Shown: positions 24,478 through 32,081 of the stretch, one piece after another
How the letters are laid out: every line of letters begins with the position of its first letter
Numbering within the stretch: position 1 is the stretch's first letter
From: Herbaspirillum frisingense
GTDB lineage: Bacteria > Pseudomonadota > Gammaproteobacteria > Burkholderiales > Burkholderiaceae_D
NCBI GenBank assembly: GCA_009914615.1
Contig: WNDX01000038.1
Coordinates: 1 to 32,081 of the forward strand
DNA: 32,081 nucleotides
Reading direction: 5' to 3'
Position numbers and translations under genes: made by a program
The notes under the pieces: model-generated
The model's database searches: none
Told to the model about the DNA's origin: nothing
Seen by the model: the letters and a program-made list of their open reading frames with translations, nothing else

Positions 24478-26262
24478 TCAGAACTGGTCCTCAGCCAGGG
24501 CCAGCACCGACGCCGCGCCATCGACGATGGCGGTACGGTAAGCCAGCGCCTGCGGCAGGATTTGGTCGGCGAAGAAGCGCGCCGTCGCCAGCTTGGCTTC
24601 ATAGAACTTCGCGTCGCCCTCGCCCGCCTTCAGTTTGGCCGCCGATACCTCGGCTGCACGCGCCATCTGCCAACCGCCCAGCACGATCCCGGCCATCTTC
24701 AGATAGGTCACGCTACCGGCGAAGACGCCCTTGATATCGCTCTTCATGTTGCCGACCACGAAATCGACCACCTCTTCCAGCGCGGTCGCCGCTTCGTTCA
24801 GGCGCAGGCCGATGGCCTTCAGCTGCGCATCGCCTTCCAGAGCGGCGGCGGTCTTGCGCACCTGGGCGATGATGCCCTTGGCCACGGCGCCGCCGTCGCG
24901 CGCGGTCTTGCGACCCACCAGGTCGTTGGCCTGGATGGCGGTGGTGCCTTCGTAGATCGGCAGGATGCGGGCATCGCGGTAATACTGCGCGGCGCCGGTC
25001 TCTTCGATGAAGCCCATGCCGCCGTGCACTTGCACGCCGGTCGAGGTGACGTCGATGGCCAGCTCGGTGGACCAGCCCTTGACGATGGGCACCAGATATT
25101 CATAGAAGGCCTGGTTGGCCTTGCGGGTCGCCTCGTCCGCATGGAAATGCGCGGCATCGGACGTGGCCGCGGCCACGTAGGCCAGCGCGCGCGCCGCCTC
25201 CACCTGGGCGCGCATGGACATCAACATGCGGCGCACGTCGGGCTGGTGAATGATAGTGACCGCGCCGGCCGAACCGGCCAGGTCGCGCGACTGCACGCGG
25301 TCCTTGGCGTAGGCCACGGCCTTCTGGTAGGCGCGCTCGGAGACCGACAAGCCCTGGATGCCCACCGCGAAGCGCGCGGCGTTCATCATGATGAACATGT
25401 ATTCCAGGCCGCGGTTCTCTTCGCCCACCAGCGTGCCGATGGCGCCGCCGTGGTCGCCGAACTGCAGCACCGCGGTCGGACTGGCCTTGATGCCCAGCTT
25501 GTGTTCGATGGAAACGCAATGCACGTCGTTGCGCTCGCCCAGCGAGCCGTCGGCATTGATCAGGAACTTGGGGACGATGAACAGCGAGATGCCCTTCACG
25601 CCTTCCGGCGCGTTCGGCGTGCGCGCCAGCACCAGGTGCACGATGTTCTCCGCCATGTCGTGCTCGCCGTAAGTGATGAAGATCTTGGTGCCGGAGAGCT
25701 TGAACGTGCCGTCGCCCTGCGGCACCGCGCGCGTGCGCACCAGCGCCAGGTCGGAACCGGCCTGCGGCTCGGTCAGGTTCATGGTGCCGGTCCACTTGCC
25801 GGAGATGAAGTTGGCGATGAAGGTTTCCTGCTGTTGCTTGGTGCCAGCGGTCATCAGCGCTTCGATGGTGCCGTCGGTCAGGAGCGGGCACAGCGCGAAC
25901 GACAGGTTGGCCGAGTTCAGCATCTCGATGCAAGGCGTAGCCATCAGCTTGGGCAAGCCCTGGCCGCCGAATTCGACCGGATGCTGCAGGCCTTGCCAGC
26001 CGGCGTCGCCGAACTGCTTGAAGGCCTCCTTGAAGCCGGCGCTGGTGGTGACCTTGCCGTCGGCCCAGAAGCTCGGTTCCTTGTCGCCGGAATGGTTCAG
26101 CGGCGCCACCACTTCACTGCAGAATTTGGCGTTTTCTTCGAGGATGGCTTCGGCCGTTTCCGGCGTGGCGTCCTCGCAGCCCGGCAAGGCATTGACAGCG
26201 GCCAGGCCGGCCAGCTCGTTCATGACGAACAACATATCCTTCAATGGCGCGGTGTAACTCAT
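24478..26262 (-). CDS. Acyl-CoA dehydrogenase (about 600-residue, DmdC-like subgroup)
   Basis: An FAD enzyme that makes the alpha,beta double bond in an acyl-CoA and passes electrons to electron-transfer flavoprotein. The start MSYTAPLKDMLFVMNELAGL at 26262 follows AGGAGG at good spacing. The central FAD-binding stretch includes MNLTEPQAGSDLALVRT and FKLSGTKIFITYGEHD. The catalytic base Glu is in RDARILPIYEGTTAIQANDL near residue 460. At 594 residues it has the extended C-terminus of the DmdC-like subgroup, which acts on varied short or substituted acyl-CoAs. The substrate cannot be read from the sequence. EtfA and EtfB, its electron acceptor, are encoded directly upstream on the same strand beyond a terminator. 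Confidence 0.93.
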   Translation of the reverse strand: MSYTAPLKDMLFVMNELAGLAAVNALPGCEDATPETAEAILEENAKFCSEVVAPLNHSGDKEPSFWADGKVTTSAGFKEAFKQFGDAGWQGLQHPVEFGGQGLPKLMATPCIEMLNSANLSFALCPLLTDGTIEALMTAGTKQQQETFIANFISGKWTGTMNLTEPQAGSDLALVRTRAVPQGDGTFKLSGTKIFITYGEHDMAENIVHLVLARTPNAPEGVKGISLFIVPKFLINADGSLGERNDVHCVSIEHKLGIKASPTAVLQFGDHGGAIGTLVGEENRGLEYMFIMMNAARFAVGIQGLSVSERAYQKAVAYAKDRVQSRDLAGSAGAVTIIHQPDVRRMLMSMRAQVEAARALAYVAAATSDAAHFHADEATRKANQAFYEYLVPIVKGWSTELAIDVTSTGVQVHGGMGFIEETGAAQYYRDARILPIYEGTTAIQANDLVGRKTARDGGAVAKGIIAQVRKTAAALEGDAQLKAIGLRLNEAATALEEVVDFVVGNMKSDIKGVFAGSVTYLKMAGIVLGGWQMARAAEVSAAKLKAGEGDAKFYEAKLATARFFADQILPQALAYRTAIVDGAASVLALAEDQF

Positions 26263-26277
26263 CTCCAACCTCCTGAG

Positions 26278-26339
26278 AGGGACGCTCTGCGTCGTCCCTT
26301 TGCTTGCGAAACATACTACCGGCGCCGCGGCGGCGCCGG
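26278..26339 (-). promoter_or_regulatory. Hairpins in the acyl-CoA dehydrogenase leader
   Basis: AGGGACG-CTCTGCGT-CGTCCCT-like pairing (26278-26299) lies 5 bases before the AGGAGG ribosome site. A 9-bp GC-only stem, CCGGCGCCG-CGG-CGGCGCCGG, lies at 26319-26339. The first could influence access to the ribosome site. No promoter motif was identified between these and the etfA terminator. Confidence 0.35.
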
Positions 26340-26348
26340 ATGAAAACA

Positions 26349-26366
26349 CCCCGGCCAAAGCCGGGG
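26349..26366 (-). terminator. Terminator after etfA
   Basis: On the minus strand CCCCGGC-TTTG-GCCGGGG is followed by TGTTTTC, about 32 bp after the etfA stop. It separates etfBA from the acyl-CoA dehydrogenase gene, though some read-through is plausible. Confidence 0.82.
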
Positions 26367-26397
26367 CGGATACTGCGGATGACGATTGGGCCGTGGA

Positions 26398-27327
26398 TCA
26401 GCCCAGTTGCTTGACCAGCTCGGGCACGACCTCGAACAGGTCGCCCACGATGCCGTAGTCGGCCACCGAGAAGATCGGCGCTTCTTCATCCTTGTTGATC
26501 GCCACGATCACCTTGGAATCCTTCATGCCGGCCAGGTGCTGGATCGCGCCGGAAATGCCGACGGCGATATACAACTGCGGCGCCACGATCTTGCCGGTCT
26601 GGCCGACCTGCCAGTCGTTGGGCACGTAGCCGGCATCCACCGCGGCGCGCGAGGCGCCCATGGCGGCGTTCAGCTTGTCGGCCAGCGGCTCCAGGATCTT
26701 GAAGCTTTCCGACGAACCCATGCCGCGGCCGCCGGAGACGATGATCTTGGCGGCGGTCAGTTCTGGACGATCCGACTTGGCGACTTCACGACCCACGAAG
26801 CTGGACTTGCCCGAATCGGCCACGGCCGCAATGGTTTCCACGGCGGCAGAACCACCTTGCGCCGCCTGGTCGAAACCGGTGGTGCGCACGGTGATCACCT
26901 TGATGGCATCGGTCGATTGCACGGTGGCGATGGCGTTGCCGGCATAGATCGGACGCTCGAAGGTGTCCGGCGAATCGATCTTGGTGATGTCGGAGATCTG
27001 GCCCACGTCCAGCTTGGCGGCCACGCGCGGCAGGATGTTCTTGCCGTAGGCGGTGGCCGGCGCCAGGATGTGGCTGTAGTCCTTGGCGATCGCCAGGGCT
27101 TGCTCGGCCACGTTCTCGGCCAGGCCGTCGGCAAATTGCGCGCCGTCGGCCAGCAAAACCTTGGCCACGCCCGCCACCTGCGCGGCGGCGTCGGCCGCGG
27201 TCTTGGCGTTGGAACCGGCGATCAGTACGTGGACCTCGCCGCCCAGTTGCGTGGCCGCGGTGATGGTGTTGAGGGTGCTGCCCTTCAGGCTGGCGTTGTC
27301 GTGTTCGGCAATAACGAGTGCGGTCAT
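26398..27327 (-). CDS. etfA: Electron transfer flavoprotein alpha subunit
   Basis: EtfA binds FAD and, with EtfB, carries electrons from acyl-CoA dehydrogenases to ETF-ubiquinone oxidoreductase. The N-terminal domain starts [20 protein letters not shown]. The FAD domain has [20 protein letters not shown] and the C-terminal signature [20 protein letters not shown], with [20 protein letters not shown] after it. The length of 309 residues is standard. It begins 2 bp after the etfB stop, so the two subunits are translationally coupled. Confidence 0.98.
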   Translation of the reverse strand: MTALVIAEHDNASLKGSTLNTITAATQLGGEVHVLIAGSNAKTAADAAAQVAGVAKVLLADGAQFADGLAENVAEQALAIAKDYSHILAPATAYGKNILPRVAAKLDVGQISDITKIDSPDTFERPIYAGNAIATVQSTDAIKVITVRTTGFDQAAQGGSAAVETIAAVADSGKSSFVGREVAKSDRPELTAAKIIVSGGRGMGSSESFKILEPLADKLNAAMGASRAAVDAGYVPNDWQVGQTGKIVAPQLYIAVGISGAIQHLAGMKDSKVIVAINKDEEAPIFSVADYGIVGDLFEVVPELVKQLG

Positions 27328-27329
27328 GA

Positions 27330-28085
27330 TCAGATCACCTTGGCTTCATTTTTCAGTTTGGCGACCAGCGTCGCGACATCCGGAACCTTCACGCCGGCGC
27401 TGCGCTTGGGCGGCTCGGCGACCTTCAGCGTCTTCACGCGCGGCGCCACGTCCACGCCCAGTTCTTCCGGCTTGACGTTGTCCAGTTGTTTCTTCTTGGC
27501 CTTCATGATGTTGGGCAGCGTCACATAGCGCGGCTCGTTCAGGCGCAGGTCGGTGGTGATGATGGCCGGCAGGGTCAGGGCCAGGGTTTCCAGGCCGCCG
27601 TCCACTTCGCGGGTCACCGTCACCTTGCCGTCTTCCAGCACGACCTTCGACGCGAAGGTGGCTTGCGGCCAGCCCAGCAGCGCGGCCAGCATCTGGCCGG
27701 TCTGGTTGCAGTCGTCGTCGATGGCCTGCTTGCCCAGGATGATCAGTTGCGGCTGTTCCTTCTCGGCCAGCGCCTTCAGGATCTTGGCCACGGCCAGCGG
27801 CTGCAGTTCGACGTCCGCGCCCACTTCGGCCAGGATGCCGCGGTCGGCGCCGATGGCCATGGCGGTGCGCAGGGTTTCCTGGCACTGGGTCACGCCGGCG
27901 GAGACGGCGATCACTTCGGTGACCTTGCCGCCCTCTTTCAGGCGCACGGCTTCTTCCACCGCGATTTCGTCAAACGGGTTCATCGACATCTTGACGTTGG
28001 CGATATCCACGCCGCTGCCGTCGCTCTTGACGCGCACCTTGACGTTGTAATCCACGACGCGCTTGACTGGTACTAATACTTTCAT
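27330..28085 (-). CDS. etfB: Electron transfer flavoprotein beta subunit
   Basis: EtfB is the partner of EtfA and holds the structural AMP. The start [20 protein letters not shown] at 28085 has AAGGGCC upstream. Further hallmarks are [39 protein letters not shown] and the EtfB signature [20 protein letters not shown], then [20 protein letters not shown]. The length of 251 residues is normal. It is first in the etfBA operon, with a TATAAT box about 50 bp before the start. Confidence 0.98.
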   Translation of the reverse strand: MKVLVPVKRVVDYNVKVRVKSDGSGVDIANVKMSMNPFDEIAVEEAVRLKEGGKVTEVIAVSAGVTQCQETLRTAMAIGADRGILAEVGADVELQPLAVAKILKALAEKEQPQLIILGKQAIDDDCNQTGQMLAALLGWPQATFASKVVLEDGKVTVTREVDGGLETLALTLPAIITTDLRLNEPRYVTLPNIMKAKKKQLDNVKPEELGVDVAPRVKTLKVAEPPKRSAGVKVPDVATLVAKLKNEAKVI

Positions 28086-28472
28086 CGCATGGCCCTTGAA
28101 AAAAGGAATTGACGTAAACGTAAACTTCTGCCGGATTATAAAAGCAAAACGAGGCGCCCACCGAAATTTAGCACGATCGTTCTTTTTAATGTTCGAAGCA
28201 TACACACTAATTTCTGTGAGCGAAAGAGGAAATGCCCCCTGCAACCAAAAAACTTCGTGGTCACACTGGCTGCGAGGCCGTCCGACGCTGATATTGCAGC
28301 GCAATACCGAATCGGCGCCGCAGGCATGCCTGGAGAGAAGACCGGAAGAACCGGCCGGCGGTTTCCGCCCGCCGCAGGATAAACCACAAGCCGGGCGCCG
28401 GGGTTCCGCAGGGCGGATCGGAATCGCGCTCCGGCGAGACTGCCGGTCCAACACGGCATCGGCCGCGCCGGC
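28086..28472. promoter_or_regulatory. Region upstream of etfB, no gene seen
   Basis: This 387-bp gap carries the etfBA promoter in its AT-rich left part (28086-28250) and GC-rich sequence on the right following kguD. A TTTACG direct repeat (GTTTACGTTTACGT on the minus strand, about 28112-28125) lies between the -10 box and the etfB ribosome site. No clear intrinsic terminator for the kgu operon was found. Confidence 0.45.
28135..28140 (-). promoter_or_regulatory. etfBA -10 element
   Basis: A perfect TATAAT on the minus strand lies 49 bp before the etfB start. The -35 position is poor (CGGTGG at 17 bp), so an activator may be involved. Confidence 0.5.
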
Positions 28473-29432
28473 TCAGAGCGCCAGGTGCGGCACCGTCTCG
28501 CCGCGCAGACCGGCCACCAGGTTGGCCACCGCCAGCTCGGCCATGGCCACGCGCGTCTCATGCGTGGCCGAACCGATGTGCGGCAAGGCCACCACGTTGG
28601 ACAGCGCCAGCAGCGGCGAATCGACCGGCAGCGGCTCGACCTCGAACACGTCCAGGCCGGCGGCGTAGATGGTCTTGTCCTGCAGGGCCTTGATCAGTGC
28701 CGCCTCGTCCACGATGCGACCGCGCGAGGCGTTGATGAAGATCGCGCTGCGCTTCATCAGGCCGAATTCGCGCGCGCCGAATATGCGCTCGGTCTGCGGC
28801 GTCAGCGGCAGCATCAGGCAGACGAAATCGGCGTGTGCCAGCAACTCGTCCTTGCTGGTGAAGGTGGCGTCCAGTTCGCGTTCGGCCTCGGGGTTGGGAC
28901 GCGTATTGTTGTAGAGGATCTTCATGCCGAAACCGTGATGCGCGCGCCGCGCCACGGCGCTGCCGATGCGGCCCATGCCGATCAGGCCCAGCGTCTTGCC
29001 ATGCACGTTGACGCCGAACTGGGCCTCGCCGATGCTGCCTTTCCAGCGGCCGGCCTTGACGTATTCGGCCAGTTCCACCACGCGCCGCGCGCTGGCCAGG
29101 ATCAGGGAAAAGATGGTGTCGGCGGTGGCTTCGTTGAGCACGCCCGGCGTATGCGCCAGCATCAGGCCGCGCTGCCTGAAATAGTCCAGGTCGAAATTGT
29201 CCACCCCGACCGAGACGGTGGAGGCGATCTTCAGATCCGGCGCGCTGTCCAGCATCTGCGGGGTGATCGGCAAGCTGGCGCCGATGATGCCGTGGGCGGT
29301 CTTGAGCGCCTCCAGGAAGGCGGCGCGGTTGGCATCGTTGATGCGGTCGAACAGGGTGACGTCGAATTCGGCTTGCAGTTGTTCGGTCAGATGCTGCGGC
29401 AAAGTCTTGTACACCACTACGCGCTGTTTCAT
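28473..29432 (-). CDS. kguD: 2-ketogluconate 6-phosphate reductase (2-hydroxyacid dehydrogenase family)
   Basis: It is predicted to reduce 2-keto-6-phosphogluconate to 6-phosphogluconate with NAD(P)H. This is a D-isomer-specific 2-hydroxyacid dehydrogenase. The Rossmann motif GLIGMGRIGSAVARR is near residue 150, the catalytic Arg in NASRGRIVDEAAL near 235, Glu in the LDVFEVEPLP segment near 264, and His in PHIGSATHETR near 287. The length of 319 residues is typical. Alternatives are glyoxylate/hydroxypyruvate or 2-ketogluconate reductase (GhrB/TkrA). The adjoining kinase and epimerase genes in the order E-K-D favour KguD. It is 34 bp after kguK on the same strand. Confidence 0.78.
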   Translation of the reverse strand: MKQRVVVYKTLPQHLTEQLQAEFDVTLFDRINDANRAAFLEALKTAHGIIGASLPITPQMLDSAPDLKIASTVSVGVDNFDLDYFRQRGLMLAHTPGVLNEATADTIFSLILASARRVVELAEYVKAGRWKGSIGEAQFGVNVHGKTLGLIGMGRIGSAVARRAHHGFGMKILYNNTRPNPEAERELDATFTSKDELLAHADFVCLMLPLTPQTERIFGAREFGLMKRSAIFINASRGRIVDEAALIKALQDKTIYAAGLDVFEVEPLPVDSPLLALSNVVALPHIGSATHETRVAMAELAVANLVAGLRGETVPHLAL

Positions 29433-29466
29433 TCGTGTTCCCGTTCAATATGGCAAATGGCGACGC

Positions 29467-30414
29467 CTAGGCGGCCTCCAGCTCGGCGCGGGTGGGCAGG
29501 CCTTCCATGTCGCCCACCACCTGGATGGCGAAGGCGCCGATGCGGTTGCCGCGCATCACCGCCTGCTCCACCGGCAAGCCTTCCAGCATGCCGCTGATGA
29601 CGCCCACCGCGAAGCCGTCGCCGGCGCCCACGGTATCGACCACTTGCTCCACCTTGACGCCGGCCACCCTGCCCTCGCCGTGCGCGTTGCGCCAGTAGGC
29701 GCCCTCGGCGCCGAGCTTGATGACCACCATGGAGACGCCGCGCTCGAGATAGAACGCGGCGATATCGCGGGCCTCAGTGTACCCCGTCAGGATGTTTCCT
29801 TCCGACAGGCCGGGCAAGACCCAGTCCGCCTTGAAAGCCAGTTCGTTGAGCTGGCGCGCCATCACTTCCTGCGACGGCCACAGCATGGGCCGCAGATTGG
29901 GATCGAAGGAGATGGTCTTGCCGCGCGCGCGCATGAAATCCAACGCATGGTGGGCGAATTGCATGGTGGTCGCCGACAGGGCCGGCGCGATGCCGGTCGC
30001 ATGCAGGTGGCGCGCGCCGCCGAAATAGGCCGCGTCGAAATCGGCCACCGACAGATGGCTGGCCGCCGAGCCCTTGCGGTAATACTCGATGGCCGGGTCG
30101 GCGCCGTTCACCGCCTTGGCCTTCAACTGGATGGCGGTGCGGAATTCCATGTCAGTCAGCACGCGACTGACGTCCACGCCCTCCTGCGCCACCCGCTTGC
30201 GGATAAAGCGGCCAAAGGAATCGTTGCCGACGCGGCTGGCCCAGCCCACCTTCAACCCCAGGCGCGACAGGCCGATGGCCACGTTGGTCTCCGCGCCGGC
30301 CAACCGGCGCGTGTACCTTTCCACATCCTCGAAGGCGCCGACCTCGTCGGCCACCAGCAAGGCCAGCGCCTCGCCGTAGGTCACCACATCCAGTTGCACC
30401 GCGTCGTCTTTCAT
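29467..30414 (-). CDS. kguK: 2-ketogluconate kinase, PfkB family
   Basis: It is predicted to phosphorylate 2-ketogluconate at C6 with ATP. It is a PfkB/ribokinase-fold enzyme of 315 residues. The N-terminal sugar-binding part has YGEALALLVADEVGAF and RRLAGAETNVAIGLSRLGLK. A central segment EYYRKGSAASHLS, then LHATGIAPALS and FDPNLRPMLWPS, recurs in ketogluconate and 2-keto-3-deoxygluconate kinases. The C-terminal signature DTVGAGDGFAVGVISG contains the catalytic Asp. The ATG at 30414 is preferred, with GGAAAG upstream. 2-dehydro-3-deoxygluconokinase (KdgK) is the main alternative by sequence. The neighbours kguE and kguD support the ketogluconate role. Confidence 0.8.
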   Translation of the reverse strand: MKDDAVQLDVVTYGEALALLVADEVGAFEDVERYTRRLAGAETNVAIGLSRLGLKVGWASRVGNDSFGRFIRKRVAQEGVDVSRVLTDMEFRTAIQLKAKAVNGADPAIEYYRKGSAASHLSVADFDAAYFGGARHLHATGIAPALSATTMQFAHHALDFMRARGKTISFDPNLRPMLWPSQEVMARQLNELAFKADWVLPGLSEGNILTGYTEARDIAAFYLERGVSMVVIKLGAEGAYWRNAHGEGRVAGVKVEQVVDTVGAGDGFAVGVISGMLEGLPVEQAVMRGNRIGAFAIQVVGDMEGLPTRAELEAA

Positions 30415-30420
30415 CCTTGT

Positions 30421-30458
30421 CTTTCCGTCGCACTTTTCCGTCACACTTTTCCGTCACA
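30421..30458. repeat. Three copies of a 13-bp repeat across the kguE-kguK junction
   Basis: CTTTTCCGTCACA occurs at 30433-30445 and 30446-30458, with a slightly shorter variant CTTTCCGTCGCA at 30421-30432. The last copy contains the kguE stop codon. On the minus strand each unit gives the purine-rich GACGGAAAA, similar to a ribosome site, so copy number may affect translation of kguK. Confidence 0.8.
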
Positions 30459-31193
30459 CCGCGGCCAGCATCGCCACATAGCGGTGCGTGACCTCTTCCA
30501 GGTCGCTGTCCACCAGCGGGAATTCGATAGCGCGCAAGATACCCTTGGGGAAATGCGCGATCGGTTGCTGCCAGTCCGTATCCTGCGCCTGCAGCGGCAC
30601 TGCCTTCAGCCGGCCCTTGTCGTCGCGCACGCCCTTGCAATGCACATAACGCACATGCGGCGCCAGCGTGCGCGCCGCCAGCTCGGGATCGACGCCGTTC
30701 CAGCGCCAGTTGCCCATGTCGAAGGTCATGCCGAAGGCATAGCCGTTGCCGGTGCACAGCGAGAAGAAGCTGACGATGGGCTCCAGTCGACCGCCCTGCG
30801 GGGTCTGGTCGTTTTCCAGCAAGACCTCGACCGGCGCCTGCGAGACGAATCGCAGCAGGCTCTGCAGATCGCTGGCAGCCGAGAAATGCCCCAGCGACAC
30901 CTTCAGGTAGCGCGCGCCGATCTGCTGCGCCTCGTCCATGGCCGTTTCGATCTGTTCGCGGTCGAACTTGCCGTCCGCGCGGAACATCTCGATGGGCGCT
31001 GAATAGACCGAGTACAGCTTATGCTGGTCGAGCAAGGCGCGCAGCGCCGGCAGATCCTCCGCGCCGTTGAACAGTTCGCGCCGGATCTCGAACCCCGACG
31101 CCCCGGCCGCCGCCACCACGTGCACCAGGTCGGCATGGCCGACGCGGCGCACCAGATCGGCGCCATAGGCGGAAGCGGCGACCAGAACCGGGC

Positions 31194-31197
<4 letters not shown>
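30454..31197 (-). CDS. kguE: Sugar phosphate isomerase/epimerase, KguE type
   Basis: A TIM-barrel protein of the AP-endonuclease-2/xylose-isomerase-like superfamily, 247 residues. The start MSPVLVAASAYGADLVRRVG at 31197 overlaps the stop of the ABC ATPase gene (ATGA), so it is translationally coupled to it. Metal-site residues typical of the fold appear in GFEIRRELF near residue 38, VLLENDQTPQGG near 135, MTFDMGNWRW near 165, VHCKG near 187 and the final AIEFPL near 225. KguE accompanies 2-ketogluconate kinase and reductase in pseudomonads, though its exact reaction is not settled. It is 39 bp before kguK. Confidence 0.8.
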
Positions 31198-31928
<731 letters not shown>

Positions 31929-31944
31929 GTAATTTCCTCTCTAA

Positions 31945-32081
31945 GAGGCTGTTGCGAAATTATTTTAAAAGTTGTTTTAACCGGGTCCAGCAAATCAAGG
32001 CGCAAGCCAATGACAGGAAGGCTTCGTGGATATGAGCATAGCGTTCGTAACGAATCTTCAGGCGCCGAAACGAGTGCAGCC
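31945..32081 (-). mobile_element. IS5-family insertion sequence, terminal part
   Basis: From 31945 the sequence GAGGCTGTTGCGAAATTA is typical of an IS5-family terminal repeat, and the C-terminus of an IS5-type transposase follows at once on the minus strand. The four bases before it, CTAA (31941-31944), would fit a YTAR-type target duplication. The other end lies beyond the window, so the repeat and duplication could not be confirmed. Confidence 0.75.
31960..32081 (-). CDS. IS5-family transposase, C-terminal 39 residues (rest outside window)
   Basis: The minus-strand frame ends at TAA (31960-31962) and runs off the right edge. It reads LHSFRRLKIRYERYAHIHEA, then FLSLACALICWTRLKQLLK. The RRLxIRYER..IHEAFL.LACALIC motif is the well-known end of IS5-family DDE transposases, with the catalytic Glu in this YERxxxIHEA region or just before it. 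The exact IS is not identified. Confidence 0.88.
   Translation of the reverse strand, partial: LHSFRRLKIRYERYAHIHEAFLSLACALICWTRLKQLLK

Noticed and set aside
26319..26339. GC-only palindrome as a terminator
   Set aside because: It lacks a T-run on either strand, and a better terminator lies 10 bp away at 26349-26366.
24562..26343. Plus-strand frame of 593 codons opposite the acyl-CoA dehydrogenase gene
   Set aside because: It is antisense to a complete enzyme gene, and no family motif is seen.

Overview
The window reads as a GC-rich betaproteobacterial chromosome segment, most likely Oxalobacteraceae (Herbaspirillum-like). The grounds are the block rpsP-rimM-trmD-rplS next to a Nudix CoA pyrophosphatase and a CobD/CbiB-family protein, a DUF3579-type protein, dispersed hairpin repeats of the 'PAQAGIQ' kind, and overall codon use. 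The genus is an inference. Both ends lie inside insertion sequences (the 3' end of an IS3-family element at 1-292, the 3' end of an IS5-family element from 31945 onward), so the window may be one assembly contig broken at repeats.

Layout. 1-790: an IS3 tail and the membrane-protein frame it truncates. 813-10412 (minus strand): a four-gene RND multidrug efflux operon, mdtA-mdtB-mdtC-outer-membrane factor. 10820-11365: a Spy/LTXXQ-type periplasmic protein gene broken by an amber codon exactly after its signal peptide. 11587-13709 (plus strand): a divergent OmpR/EnvZ-type two-component pair. The set efflux pump + Spy-like protein + two-component system matches the E. coli BaeSR regulon gathered in one place. 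13741-14092: a tandem 108-bp repeat array between REP-like hairpins.

14227-15440: trpS, preceded by what looks like a complete tryptophan attenuator: an extended -10 promoter, a 16-codon leader peptide with tandem Trp codons that begins at the predicted transcript start, mutually exclusive stems, and an intrinsic terminator. This is the most interesting element in the window. 15674-16631: two small secreted Tyr/Pro-rich envelope proteins. 17081-18469: fumC. 18731-19081: a DUF3579-type protein. 19403-21188: a CobD/CbiB-family protein and a CoA pyrophosphatase. 21296-23598: rplS, trmD, rimM and rpsP, translation and tRNA-modification genes transcribed from a clear promoter upstream of rpsP. 23950-24372: a TM2-domain protein on the plus strand.

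24478-28085: acyl-CoA dehydrogenase and etfA/etfB, a dehydrogenase with its electron-transfer flavoprotein. 28473-31928: an operon with the order ABC ATPase - kguE - kguK - kguD, a 2-ketogluconate catabolic set in which a polar-amino-acid-type ABC importer seems to take the place of the MFS transporter. An IS5-family element sits 16 bp before the ATPase start and separates it from whatever lay upstream.
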